A stretch of 64,000 bases of DNA from Desulfobotulus pelophilus. GTDB taxonomy: Bacteria; Desulfobacterota; Desulfobacteria; Desulfobacterales; ASO4-4. Below are positions 46,610 through 56,094 of this stretch, in pieces (position 1 is the first letter of the stretch; each line of letters opens with the position of its first letter). The notes below the pieces were generated by a model, which saw nothing but the letters and a program-made list of their open reading frames with translations, did not search any database and was not told the origin of the DNA. Both the position numbers and the translations under genes were made by a program. The stretch spans positions 90,680 to 154,679 of the forward strand of contig NZ_JAPFPW010000009.1 in the NCBI RefSeq assembly GCF_026155325.1. The letters run 5' to 3'.

Positions 46610-46748
46610 CAGAGACGGGTTAAAGCCTATGTACAGGTCGTTTCATCCGGCCGGGCTGAATTTCTGAGACTTCTTCATAAAACTGTATCCGCTTGTCTTC
46701 TCACTACTTCACAATTTTATGGGCGGTTTTACACCAGAGGATGGTTGC

Positions 46749-49418
46749 ATGAATCGGAGTTTTGTCTGCGGCTTCTGGCTGCTTGTTATGATGATGATGG
46801 GAAGTTTTTCAGTTTATGCTGCGGATGCCCATAAGGTATGGATATCTCCTTTTGCCGTAGAAGGGGATCCACGCTCGGCGGATCTTGGCAGGCAGGTGGC
46901 GGAACGGATCAAGCGGGAGCTGGGCACGGCCGGGTTGTCCCCTGTTATCGGAGAAGAGGTTGTTAGAAATGTTCAGGGTGCCCGTCAGCGTATGGAATCG
47001 GCAGATGCACAGATAGCCATATGGGGCCGATTGCTTCTGGATAACGGTGGGTTCAGGCTTTCAGCTTTTGTATATGCAGAGGAGAGTGAACGTCGTTTTA
47101 TTGAAGAGGGCACTGCTATTGATACTCTCTATCTGTCAGCTGCTTCATTGTCCCACAAAATTGCCGATTTTCTGGTGGGAAAAGAAACCGTTGCCCTGGT
47201 GGAAGTGGAAGGAAATCAGCGTATAGAAGATGCTGCCATTCTACGGGTTATTCAGAGCGGTCCGGGTGATGTGTATCTGCAACAGGCTCTTTCCCGAGAT
47301 CTTCAAGCCATTTATGACATGGGATATTTTGATGATATTCAGGTGGCCGTTGAGGAGAGGGAAGTCGGAAAAGTTGTTATTTTTAAAGTTAAGGAAAAGC
47401 CAACAGTCCGTCAGATATTCATCCGTGGCAACCGTGTGTATAAAAGCGATAAGGTTCTTGAATCTGTTACCACCAAAACGGGTGCAATCCTGAATGTTTT
47501 TCAGGTGCGTAGGGATATGGAAAGGATTCGGGATCTTTACAGGAGTAAAAACTATCATCATACAGAAGTGAAGTATGAAATCCGGGAGCTTGAGAACAAT
47601 CAGGCTGACCTTACCTTTGTTATATCGGAAGGTGAAAAGGTTAAGGTTACAGAGATTCTTTTTGAAGGGCGTCAGGATTTTACCCGCCGACAGCTCATGA
47701 AGCAGATAGGAACTTCTGAAAAGGGGTTTTTCTCATGGCTGACGGGTTCTGGTGAATTAAAAAGAGAGTCTATTCAGCAGGATGCTGCACGATTGACAGC
47801 CTTTTATCATAATGAGGGCTACGTGGATGCAAGGGTATCGGAACCGGAAGTTGTGCTGGATGGGTCGGAAGCAATGGTGAAATTCCGGATCCATGAAGGG
47901 CAGCGGTTCCGGGTGGGTAAAATCAGTGTCGGTGGAGATCAGCTCTTTTCTGAAGAAGTTCTGCTTGCCATAACTTCCATAGGAAAAGAAGAATGGTACA
48001 AAAGAGATGTTGTCCATGCAGACATGATGGCACTGACCGATCTTTATGGCGATGCGGGCTATGCCAATACAGATGTTTATCCACAGTTGCGCAAGGATCC
48101 TGAAGAAGGTGTTGTGGATATCCGCTATACCGTTCATCAGGGAAGTCTTGTCTATATAGATCGTATTGAGATAACGGGTAACGTCAAGACCCGTGACAAA
48201 GTCATACGCAGGCAGATCCCTCTTCTGGAGCAGGAACTGTACAGCGGAAGCCGGATTAAAAGGGCAAGCCGAAATTTAAACAGGCTGGATTACTTTGAGG
48301 ATGTCCGGCTTGAAATTGAGCGTACCTCTGATCCAGAAAAAGTTGATCTTGTGGTCAGTGTGGAGGAGAAACCCACCGGCATGTTTACCTTTGGTGCGGG
48401 TTACAGCTCTCAGGATAATCTTTTCGGGCAGGTTTCCGTGACCCAGAGGAATTTCAGGGGTAAGGGGCAGACCCTGAATCTGCGGGCCGATGTTGGGAGT
48501 AGTTCCACGCGGTATACCTTAAGTTTCACGGAACCTTATCTGTTTGACAAACCACTTTCTGCCGGATTTGATCTGTATAACTGGGACAGGGAGTATGATG
48601 ATTATACAAGGAAGAGTACGGGGGGAACCATCCGGCTGGGGTACCCTGTATGGGATTATACCCGTTTTTTTGTCTCCTATGGCTTTGAAACCTTTGATGT
48701 GAAGGTGGATCAGGGAAAGGAACAGTGGGTCAATGAGGATATTCTTGCCATGGAGGATCTGGATACGGCCAGTACCCTTACTTTAAGCCTGAACTATGAC
48801 TCGACCAACAGGCTCTTTAATCCGTCAGAAGGCAGCAACCATCGCCTGACGGTTAAGCATGCCGGTGGACCTCTGGGTGGTGATATTGCGTTTACTAAAT
48901 ATACGCTGGAGGCAGGTCATTATGTGCCCATGTTCTGGGAAACGGTTTTTTTTATGCATGGAGAAACGGGATATGTGCATAAAAACAGCGATGGACATCT
49001 GCCGGACTATGAGAAGTTTTATCTCGGCGGTCTGAATTCTCTGAGGGGCTATAAATGGCGGGATGTGGCCGTATATTATGATGGTGATTATACCTACCTT
49101 GATGAAAATGGAGAAACTCAGACAGCTCCCTACAGCAAAAATAAAGGTGGGGATAAATTCATACAGGCGAATTTTGAGTTTATTTTTCCTCTCGTGAAGG
49201 AAGCCGGACTGATGGGGCTTGTCTTTTATGATATAGGCAATGTTTTTGATACCAATGAAGACATTCTTCTGGATGACCTGAAAAGAAGTACAGGGTATGG
49301 TATTCGATGGTTTTCTCCCATTGGGCCCATTCGTTTGGAATATGGGATTCCTCTGGATAAAATTGATGGAGAAAAGCAGGGTGGCCGCTGGGAATTCACC
49401 ATGGGCGGTGCTTTCTGA
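46749..49418 (+). CDS. bamA: Outer-membrane protein assembly factor BamA
   Basis: Inserts beta-barrel proteins into the outer membrane. It has 889 residues: signal peptide (cleavage likely after SVYA), then an extra domain of about 125 residues (VWISPFAVEGDPRSADLGRQ, IAIWGRLLLDNGGFRLS) not found in E. coli BamA, then five POTRA repeats beginning with VALVEVEGNQRIED, and a 16-strand barrel ending WEFTMGGAF with the terminal aromatic. The barrel carries the conserved loop motif GGLNSLRGYKW (RGY/F). The start at 46749 follows GAGGATGG. It sits between lolD and skp. Confidence 0.96.
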   Translation: MNRSFVCGFWLLVMMMMGSFSVYAADAHKVWISPFAVEGDPRSADLGRQVAERIKRELGTAGLSPVIGEEVVRNVQGARQRMESADAQIAIWGRLLLDNGGFRLSAFVYAEESERRFIEEGTAIDTLYLSAASLSHKIADFLVGKETVALVEVEGNQRIEDAAILRVIQSGPGDVYLQQALSRDLQAIYDMGYFDDIQVAVEEREVGKVVIFKVKEKPTVRQIFIRGNRVYKSDKVLESVTTKTGAILNVFQVRRDMERIRDLYRSKNYHHTEVKYEIRELENNQADLTFVISEGEKVKVTEILFEGRQDFTRRQLMKQIGTSEKGFFSWLTGSGELKRESIQQDAARLTAFYHNEGYVDARVSEPEVVLDGSEAMVKFRIHEGQRFRVGKISVGGDQLFSEEVLLAITSIGKEEWYKRDVVHADMMALTDLYGDAGYANTDVYPQLRKDPEEGVVDIRYTVHQGSLVYIDRIEITGNVKTRDKVIRRQIPLLEQELYSGSRIKRASRNLNRLDYFEDVRLEIERTSDPEKVDLVVSVEEKPTGMFTFGAGYSSQDNLFGQVSVTQRNFRGKGQTLNLRADVGSSSTRYTLSFTEPYLFDKPLSAGFDLYNWDREYDDYTRKSTGGTIRLGYPVWDYTRFFVSYGFETFDVKVDQGKEQWVNEDILAMEDLDTASTLTLSLNYDSTNRLFNPSEGSNHRLTVKHAGGPLGGDIAFTKYTLEAGHYVPMFWETVFFMHGETGYVHKNSDGHLPDYEKFYLGGLNSLRGYKWRDVAVYYDGDYTYLDENGETQTAPYSKNKGGDKFIQANFEFIFPLVKEAGLMGLVFYDIGNVFDTNEDILLDDLKRSTGYGIRWFSPIGPIRLEYGIPLDKIDGEKQGGRWEFTMGGAF

Positions 49419-49475
49419 TCTGAGATGCTGATTACTTGTAACCATAAATCATATAATAGCAAGAGGAGTTGCAGA

Positions 49476-50006
49476 ATGAACAACATAGCCCGTCTCGTAC
49501 AGGTAATGGTTATTTCCCTGATGATTGCAGGAACATCCATGGCTGCGGATGTAGCCAAAATTGGTATTTTCGATTTTGAAACTTTTTTAAGAAATTCCAA
49601 AGCCGGACAACAGGCTAAGGAGCAGGTTGCTGCGGAAGCCCGCCAGCTGGAATCCCAGCTGGAAGTAAAAAAAGAAGAAATAGAGAAGCTTCGGGAGAGC
49701 CTGATGCGTGAAGCCATGGTACTTTCGGATGAAGCCAGAGGGCAGAGGGAACGTGATCTGCAGATAAAAGCCATGGATCTCAGGAATATGGAACAGCGGT
49801 TTACCCGTAGTTTCAACCAGCAGCAGAATGAAATTATGTCTCGGATTCAGGGTCAGGTCAGGGAGTTGATTCAGGACATCGGAGAGAAGGAAAACTATCT
49901 GCTGATTCTTGAAAATATTGGTGTTGTCTATGCCCCGGACCGAGTGGATATTACGGAGCGTCTTATCCAGAAACATGACGAAAAATACGGAAAAAGCGGA
50001 TCATGA
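49476..50006 (+). CDS. skp: Periplasmic chaperone Skp/OmpH family
   Basis: Holds unfolded outer-membrane proteins in the periplasm for BamA. The 176-residue protein has a signal peptide (LVQVMVISLMIAGTSMA), then IGIFDFETFLRNSKAGQQ, a long charged coiled-coil hairpin (about residues 45-130) and a C-terminal strand (NYLLILENIGVVYAPDRVDIT) characteristic of the family. Ribosome site AAGAGGAG. Overlap of four bases (ATGA) with lpxD. Confidence 0.9.
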   Translation: MNNIARLVQVMVISLMIAGTSMAADVAKIGIFDFETFLRNSKAGQQAKEQVAAEARQLESQLEVKKEEIEKLRESLMREAMVLSDEARGQRERDLQIKAMDLRNMEQRFTRSFNQQQNEIMSRIQGQVRELIQDIGEKENYLLILENIGVVYAPDRVDITERLIQKHDEKYGKSGS

Positions 50007-51061
50007 CCCGGGTTTTCAGACTTTATGAGCTTGCAGAGGCCTGTGATGCCATAACAGCAGGCGATGCTTCCTTTGAGGTATCAGGAATTGCCCCGCTTGA
50101 AAGTGCGGGGCCAGGTGATCTGGCTCTGGCCATGAATGCACAATATTTGCGTCAGGCTGCCTCATCTTCTGCCGGAGCCTTTATTGTCGGGCCAGGGGCA
50201 GAATCTGTTCTGCCGGGACGGAACCTGATTCTTTCCAGCAGCCCTTACTGGGCTTTTGCAGCAATCCTCAAGTTGTTTTACCCCGATCCCGCTCCCTGCC
50301 ACCGTATCCATGCCACAACGGTTGTGGGCCGGGATTTTATGTGCCGGGGCAGACTTTTCACGGATGCTTATGTTGTGATCGGTAATGGGGTGTCTGTGGG
50401 GGATGGCTGCAGGATAGGAGCCGGTACGGCGATCGGCGATGGTTGTATGCTGGGTGACCATTGCCGTATTTCTCCCAATGTCACACTGTATCCGGGAACC
50501 CGCATTGGCAACCGGGTTCGTATTCACAGTGGTTCTGTCATTGGTGCGGATGGTTTTGGTTTTGCCCCGAAGGATGGACAGTGGGAAAAAATACCTCATT
50601 CCGGTGCTGTGGAAATTGATGATGATGTGGAAATAGGAGCTGGCTCTACCCTGGACAGAGGGACTTTTGGCCTTACCCGTATTGGTAGGGGGGTGAAAAT
50701 TGATGATCAGGTTCACATTGGTCACAATGTTTCCATAGGAGACCATAGTCTTCTGGTGGCTCAGGTGGGTATTGCCGGCAGTACGCGGGTTGGAAAGCAT
50801 ACTGTTCTGGCGGGTAAGGTAGGAGTTTCCGGGCATATTCATATAGGGGATGGCGTACAGGTTGGCCCTATGAGTGGTGTGGCACAGGATGTTCCCGATG
50901 GACAGATCGTCAGTGGAAGTCCGGAAATGCCCCATAGGGTATGGCTAAAAGTACAACGCATACTGCCACGACTTCCGGAAATGCGAAAACAGATTGCGGC
51001 ACTGGAGCGAAGGCTTGATGCTCAGATGAGAGAAGAGGAACCCGGCCATGACGGTAGATGA
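50003..51061 (+). CDS. lpxD: UDP-3-O-acylglucosamine N-acyltransferase
   Basis: Third step of lipid A synthesis: adds the N-linked acyl chain to UDP-3-O-acylglucosamine from acyl-ACP. It has 352 residues: a uridine-binding N-terminal domain (VSGIAPLESAGPGDLALAMN), then left-handed beta-helix hexapeptide repeats (IGNGVSVGDGCRIGAGTAIG and so on) with the catalytic histidine in DDQVHIGHNVSIG, and a C-terminal helical extension. Coupled to skp and fabZ. Confidence 0.96.
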   Translation: MTRVFRLYELAEACDAITAGDASFEVSGIAPLESAGPGDLALAMNAQYLRQAASSSAGAFIVGPGAESVLPGRNLILSSSPYWAFAAILKLFYPDPAPCHRIHATTVVGRDFMCRGRLFTDAYVVIGNGVSVGDGCRIGAGTAIGDGCMLGDHCRISPNVTLYPGTRIGNRVRIHSGSVIGADGFGFAPKDGQWEKIPHSGAVEIDDDVEIGAGSTLDRGTFGLTRIGRGVKIDDQVHIGHNVSIGDHSLLVAQVGIAGSTRVGKHTVLAGKVGVSGHIHIGDGVQVGPMSGVAQDVPDGQIVSGSPEMPHRVWLKVQRILPRLPEMRKQIAALERRLDAQMREEEPGHDGR

Positions 51062-51506
51062 TAAAGGGTTGGTGACGCTGGAGTTGGTTGACATAATGAA
51101 CTATCTCCCCCATCGTTATCCTTTTCTTCTTGTGGATAGAGTGGTCTCGCTGGAGGTGGGAAAATCCATTTGTGCAATCAAAAATGTTACCGCAAATGAG
51201 CCTTATTTCAGCGGTCATTTTCCGAACTTTCCCATCATGCCCGGTGTACTGATTCTGGAAGCCATTGGTCAGGCAGGGGGGATTCTCGCTTACGCTTCAT
51301 GGCCGGAAGACCAGAGACGCTTTCCGCTTTTTTTTACGGGTACGGACAGAGCGCGTTTTCGACGAAAGGTTGTTCCGGGCGATCAGCTCTGTATGGATGT
51401 GGAACTTATTAAATTGAAATCCAGAACAGTAAAGATGCATGGTGTGGCCACTGTCAATGGTGCAAAGGCCGCAGAGGCTGATTTTATGGCTGTTCTGGGG
51501 GATTAG
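51048..51506 (+). CDS. fabZ: 3-hydroxyacyl-ACP dehydratase FabZ
   Basis: Dehydrates 3-hydroxyacyl-ACP in fatty-acid elongation, competing with LpxA/LpxD for the same acyl donors. The 152-residue hotdog-fold protein has LPHRYPFLLVDRV (catalytic His) and GHFPNFPIMPGVLILEAIGQ (catalytic Glu). It overlaps lpxD by 14 bases and lies between lpxD and lpxA, the classical arrangement. Confidence 0.97.
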   Translation: MTVDDKGLVTLELVDIMNYLPHRYPFLLVDRVVSLEVGKSICAIKNVTANEPYFSGHFPNFPIMPGVLILEAIGQAGGILAYASWPEDQRRFPLFFTGTDRARFRRKVVPGDQLCMDVELIKLKSRTVKMHGVATVNGAKAAEADFMAVLGD

Positions 51507-51515
51507 GAATAATGT

Positions 51516-52289
51516 ATGGCTATTCATCCTACTGCCATAGTGGATGCAGGTGCAGAAATTGGCGATAATGTGGAAATTGGACCATTTGCCATTATAAAAG
51601 ACAATGTATGTATTGGTGCCCGAACACGTATAGGTGCCTATGTAATGATTGATCACTACACGGAAATAGGCCCGGACTGTGTGATTTATCCTTATGCTGC
51701 GGTAGGTGGTGATCCTCAGGATCTTAAATTCCGGGGAGAAAAGTCATGGCTGAAGGTTGGCCGTAAGACCATTATCCGTGAATTTGCCACTCTGCACAGG
51801 GGAACAGGCCTGGGGGGAGGGCTTACTTCGGTCGGAGAAGAAAACCTTTTGATGGCTTATTGTCATGTAGCCCACGACTGCCACACGGGAAAGGCTGTCA
51901 TACTGTCGAATAATGCCACGCTGGCAGGCCATGTTACCTTGGGAGATCATGTAATTGTGGGGGGACTTGCAGCCGTTCATCAGTTTGTCAAAGTGGGAAA
52001 TCATGCATATATCGGCGGAAAGTCTGCCGTTGTGAAAGACATTCCCCCTTACGTGATAGCATCAGGAGATCGCGCTACCCTCCATGGTCTGAACAAGGTT
52101 GGCCTGCGCAGGCGAGAGTTCCCAGAAGAAAGTTTAAAACATTTGAAGCAGGCATACAGAATTCTTTTTCGGTATGGTCTAACCTTGAAAGAAGGGATTG
52201 AGAGGGTCCGGGCTAGCGTTGAGCCTACGCCGGAAGTCTCTGCCTTTATTGATTTTATTAAGAATTCGGACAGGGGCATAACCCGATGA
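51516..52289 (+). CDS. lpxA: UDP-N-acetylglucosamine acyltransferase
   Basis: First step of lipid A synthesis, transferring 3-hydroxyacyl from ACP to UDP-GlcNAc; homotrimer. It has 257 residues of left-handed beta-helix repeats starting IHPTAIVDAGAEIGDNVEIG, the catalytic histidine in YCHVAHDCHTGK, and the LpxA C-terminal helices (LKHLKQAYRILFRYGLTLKE). The ATG at 51516 has AGGAA eight bases upstream. Confidence 0.97.
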   Translation: MAIHPTAIVDAGAEIGDNVEIGPFAIIKDNVCIGARTRIGAYVMIDHYTEIGPDCVIYPYAAVGGDPQDLKFRGEKSWLKVGRKTIIREFATLHRGTGLGGGLTSVGEENLLMAYCHVAHDCHTGKAVILSNNATLAGHVTLGDHVIVGGLAAVHQFVKVGNHAYIGGKSAVVKDIPPYVIASGDRATLHGLNKVGLRRREFPEESLKHLKQAYRILFRYGLTLKEGIERVRASVEPTPEVSAFIDFIKNSDRGITR

Positions 52290-52319
52290 TCCGAGCGGAG
52301 AAAGGAGAGGTTGCGTCCC

Positions 52320-53204
52320 TTGGACAGCGGCGACCCTGGCAGTAGATGCCAGCATGAAAAACGTGTTGGTGTGATTGCAGGAAATGGTTCTTTTCCGTTG
52401 ACTTTCGTAAAAAAAGCGGTAGCAGAGGGTTTTTTCGTTGCCACTGTAGCTTTCCGTGGAGAAGGTCACCCTGCCCTTGAAAATCTGTCTCAGGCATTTC
52501 GTTGGATATATCTGGGGCAGATAAAAAAAATTATTCGTTTTTTTAAAGAAAAGAATGTGGATACCGTCGTTATGATGGGGGGTGTCCGTAAAACACGAAT
52601 GTTTGTGGATGTGAGGCCGGATATTCTTGCCATTCGTGCCATGGCACGAATGCGTCACAGCCATGATGATGGTGTTCTGAGAGTGTTTGCCGATATTCTG
52701 GATGAAAACGGTATCCGTGTAGTGCACTCAACAAGTCTGCTCCCGGAGCTCTTGTCTCCGGTCGGTAAGTGGACCCGTTCCCCTCTTCCATCTGGAGTTG
52801 AGGCAGATATTCTCATTGGCTGGAAAGTTGCTCGTTGCATTGGAGAAATGGATGTGGGGCAGTGTGTGGTGGTGGGTGGCGGTTCCGTTCTCGCTGTGGA
52901 AGCCATTGACGGTACGGATGCCACCATTCGCAGGGGGGGAGAGCTGGGTCGGGGAGATGCGGTTCTCGTCAAGCTTTCCAAGCCTGGGCAGGATATGCGC
53001 TTTGATGTCCCCGCCGTAGGTCCGGAAACCATAAAGGTCATGGCAGAGTCCGGGGTTCGGGTACTGGTTCTTGAAGCAGGAAAAACTCTGGCGCTGGAGA
53101 GAGAAGACCTTGTGAGGGAGGCAGATCGCTCTGGCATCAGTGTGCTGGCCCTTAATGGTCCGGATGATCTGGCAACGCTGGCAGCTGATAAGGGGGTTGC
53201 ATGA
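52320..53204 (+). CDS. lpxI: UDP-2,3-diacylglucosamine pyrophosphatase LpxI
   Basis: Hydrolyses UDP-2,3-diacylglucosamine to lipid X, replacing LpxH. It has about 294 residues: an N-terminal domain starting VGVIAGNGSFPLTF and a C-terminal DUF1009-type domain with VVVGGGSVLAVEAIDGTDATI and KLSKPGQDMRFDVPAVG. The start is odd. No in-frame ATG exists; TTG 52320 with GAGG nine bases upstream is the best guess (TTG 52311 also possible). An ATG at 52354 is one base out of frame: with one more A in the run 52357-52361 it would give the usual MKKRVGVIAG start. Confidence 0.9.
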   Translation: MDSGDPGSRCQHEKRVGVIAGNGSFPLTFVKKAVAEGFFVATVAFRGEGHPALENLSQAFRWIYLGQIKKIIRFFKEKNVDTVVMMGGVRKTRMFVDVRPDILAIRAMARMRHSHDDGVLRVFADILDENGIRVVHSTSLLPELLSPVGKWTRSPLPSGVEADILIGWKVARCIGEMDVGQCVVVGGGSVLAVEAIDGTDATIRRGGELGRGDAVLVKLSKPGQDMRFDVPAVGPETIKVMAESGVRVLVLEAGKTLALEREDLVREADRSGISVLALNGPDDLATLAADKGVA

Positions 53205-54334
53205 ACCGGACTGTGATGCTGGTGGCAGGGGAAGCTTCAGGAGATCTTCACGGAGCGGCACTGATACGTGCCATGAAGGAAAAAGATCCCTGTATTTTTT
53301 TCTGTGGTATCGGCGGAGATCAGATGCGCAGGGCCGGTATGCGGCCAGTGATTGACAGTGCTGGCCTTGCTGTTATGGGGCTTACGGATGTACTGGCAAG
53401 CCTGCCGCGAATCCGCAGGGCTTATAAGACGGCTGAATTGATTTTAACTGCATTGAGGCCTGACCTGCTTGTTTTAGTCGACTATCCAGGGTTTAACCTT
53501 CGTCTTGCTGAAGAAGCCAGAAAAAAGGGGATTCCCGTTCTTTATTACATCAGTCCAAAGGTATGGGCGTGGCGGTCCTCCCGTGTTCAGAAGATAGCCG
53601 AGCGCGTGGACAAGCTGGCCCTGATTTTTCCCTTTGAACTTTCCTGGTTTCAGGAAAGAGGAGTGGATCAGGCTGTTTATGTGGGGAATCCACTTATGGA
53701 CCAGGCTCCGGATTTCCGGGAGCTGAGACCCGATGATGTGGTGGCGGAGAGCCCTGTCATCGGACTTCTTCCGGGATCACGCCCCGGAGAAATCCGCAGG
53801 ATGCTCCCAACGCTTTGCGAGGCTGCTGATCTGATTTCGGAAAAAATTCCCGGTGCCCGTTTTGTTCTGTCGGCTGCTCCTGGAACCCATCTGGCAGATA
53901 TACAGGCATGGGCGGCGGCATCCGGTGCACCAAGCCATATGGATGTAGTGAGTGGTGCTTACCCCGTTCTGGATGTTGCGGATGTTGTTGCGGCCGTATC
54001 CGGTACGGTAACTCTGGAGGCGGCTCTGGCAGGTGTGCCAGCTGTGCTGGTTTACCGAATGTCTGCTATCAGTTATGCTGTTGCCCGCAGGGTTGTTAGA
54101 GTGCCCTATGCAGGGCTCGCCAATCTGATCGCCGGCTCTGAGATTATGCCCGAATTACTTCAGGAAAATGCTACACCAGAAAAAGTCTGTGAAGCTGTTT
54201 CAGAGCTTCTCCTGAATGCGGCATACCGCAGGCGGCATCATAGGGGACTGGCTGAGGTCCGTGCGGCCCTTGGTGGCCCCGGAGTGGCCGAGCGGACAGC
54301 CGAACTGGCTTTTTCGATGATGGGAGATTTTTGA
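53201..54334 (+). CDS. lpxB: Lipid-A-disaccharide synthase
   Basis: Glycosyltransferase (GT19) that joins lipid X and UDP-diacylglucosamine. The 377-residue protein has the GEASGDLHGA start, GIGGDQMRRAGM, DYPGFNLRLA, YYISPKVWAWR and LPGSRPGEIRRMLP, all LpxB signatures, and a C-terminal YRMSAISYAVARRVVRVPYAGLANL region. It overlaps lpxI by four bases. Confidence 0.97.
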   Translation: MNRTVMLVAGEASGDLHGAALIRAMKEKDPCIFFCGIGGDQMRRAGMRPVIDSAGLAVMGLTDVLASLPRIRRAYKTAELILTALRPDLLVLVDYPGFNLRLAEEARKKGIPVLYYISPKVWAWRSSRVQKIAERVDKLALIFPFELSWFQERGVDQAVYVGNPLMDQAPDFRELRPDDVVAESPVIGLLPGSRPGEIRRMLPTLCEAADLISEKIPGARFVLSAAPGTHLADIQAWAAASGAPSHMDVVSGAYPVLDVADVVAAVSGTVTLEAALAGVPAVLVYRMSAISYAVARRVVRVPYAGLANLIAGSEIMPELLQENATPEKVCEAVSELLLNAAYRRRHHRGLAEVRAALGGPGVAERTAELAFSMMGDF

Positions 54335-56094
54335 TGGGGTTCCGGCTTGAAGACCGGCATAAAAAAGTGCTGGCCCTGGTAATGGAAAGTAAGTGGCGGC
54401 TTGCCATAGCCATGCTTTCCATGTTTCTTGTCTCATTGACAACGGTTGCATCCGCCTGGCTGATCAAACCCGTTCTGGATGATATTTTTCTGGAACGGGA
54501 CATGGTGAAGCTCTATATGATTCCCATTGCAGTTCTGGTGGTTTTTGTAATTCGTGGTATCGGCATGTACGGCCAGGAATTTTTTTTGAATTATGTGGGG
54601 CAGATTATTATCCGGCATTTTAGAAATGCTCTGTATGACCGAATTGTTGATCTCCCCTTGCGGTTTTTTCAGTCTGAGCGCACGGGCGTACTGATGAGCC
54701 GTATCACCAATGATGTGAACTTGATACGGAATATGGTTTCCAATGTGGTTACCAGTTCTCTCAGGGATTTTTTTACTATTATTTTTCTGATAGTCTATAC
54801 CTTTTATCAGATATGGAGCCTTGCCCTGATAGCGTTTCTTGTACTTCCTGCCGCATTTTATCCTGTTATTTACTTTGGAAGGAAAGTACGAAAAACAAGC
54901 ACGGGTTGTCAGGAAGCCATGGCTGACATGAACGCCTTTCTTCATGAGACGTTTGCAGGCAATAAAATTGTGAAGGCGTTTGGCATGGAAACCTATGAAA
55001 AAAAACGTTTTCATGAGAAAACCAGTACCCTTTTTCGTCTGGAGATCCGTCAGGCCATTGCTAAATCCATGTCTTCTCCGGTGATGGAAGTTCTTGCCGG
55101 TGTGGGGATTGCCTTTATTATATGGTATGGGGGGTCACGTGTCATTGAAGGTGCGTATACACCAGGAACTTTTGTTTCCTTTCTGGCTGCTGTACTCATG
55201 CTCTATGATCCGGTAAAAAAAATGAGCAAGCTGAATAATGCTCTGCAGGAAGGTCTTGCTGCCGTAGACAGAATTTTTGAAATTCTTAATGAAAAATCAG
55301 AAATACGGGAAAAGGAAATCCCTCTGCTCCTTCAGGATACAAAGTCCTACGATGTATGCTTTAAGAATGTATCTTTTGCCTATACCGATGACGGGAAAAA
55401 GGTCCTTGACGATATCAGCCTTGAAGTTCGCTCCGGAGAGGTATTGGCACTTGTGGGAATGAGTGGGGGGGGCAAAACATCTCTTGTCAATCTGATCCCA
55501 AGGTTTTATGATGTGATATCTGGTTGTATTTGTATCGGCGGAGTGGATATCCGGGATTTTTCCCTGTCTTCCCTTCGTTCACGCATTGCTGTTGTCACCC
55601 AGGAGCCGATCCTGTTCAATGACAGTATTCGGGCTAATATTGCCTATGGCCGGTCATCCGCTACTACGGATGAGATTGAATACGCAGCCCGGGCAGCCTT
55701 TGCCCATGATTTTATCTGCCGAATGCCCAATGGATATGACACTCATATTGGTGAGTTGGGTAGTCGGCTTTCAGGGGGTGAAAAGCAGCGGATTTGCATT
55801 GCGCGAGCACTTGTCAAAGATGCTCCTGTCCTGATTCTGGATGAAGCAACATCCGCACTGGATACGGAAGCGGAGCAGCTTGTGCAGAAGGCCCTGGACA
55901 ATCTGATGCAGGGCCGGACAACCTTTGTGATTGCCCACCGTCTTTCCACCATTACAGGGGCGGATTCCATTGCCGTTCTGGTGAATGGTCATCTTGTGGA
56001 AAAAGGTCATCATGATGCCCTGCTGGCAAAAAACGGGGCTTATGCAAAGTTGTATCGTATGCAGTTTGCAAGCAAAGAGGATATGGATGGATAG
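54334..56094 (+). CDS. msbA: Lipid A export ABC transporter MsbA
   Basis: Homodimeric flippase moving core lipid A across the inner membrane. It has 586 residues: a six-span exporter domain (residues about 20-315, with ERTGVLMSRITNDVNLIR in the coupling region), then the nucleotide-binding domain with Walker A GMSGGGKTS, Q-loop, signature LSGGEKQRICIARAL, Walker B VLILDEATSALD and the H-loop. The start codon overlaps the lpxB stop. Position after lpxB supports MsbA over a generic exporter. Confidence 0.92.
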   Translation: MGFRLEDRHKKVLALVMESKWRLAIAMLSMFLVSLTTVASAWLIKPVLDDIFLERDMVKLYMIPIAVLVVFVIRGIGMYGQEFFLNYVGQIIIRHFRNALYDRIVDLPLRFFQSERTGVLMSRITNDVNLIRNMVSNVVTSSLRDFFTIIFLIVYTFYQIWSLALIAFLVLPAAFYPVIYFGRKVRKTSTGCQEAMADMNAFLHETFAGNKIVKAFGMETYEKKRFHEKTSTLFRLEIRQAIAKSMSSPVMEVLAGVGIAFIIWYGGSRVIEGAYTPGTFVSFLAAVLMLYDPVKKMSKLNNALQEGLAAVDRIFEILNEKSEIREKEIPLLLQDTKSYDVCFKNVSFAYTDDGKKVLDDISLEVRSGEVLALVGMSGGGKTSLVNLIPRFYDVISGCICIGGVDIRDFSLSSLRSRIAVVTQEPILFNDSIRANIAYGRSSATTDEIEYAARAAFAHDFICRMPNGYDTHIGELGSRLSGGEKQRICIARALVKDAPVLILDEATSALDTEAEQLVQKALDNLMQGRTTFVIAHRLSTITGADSIAVLVNGHLVEKGHHDALLAKNGAYAKLYRMQFASKEDMDG

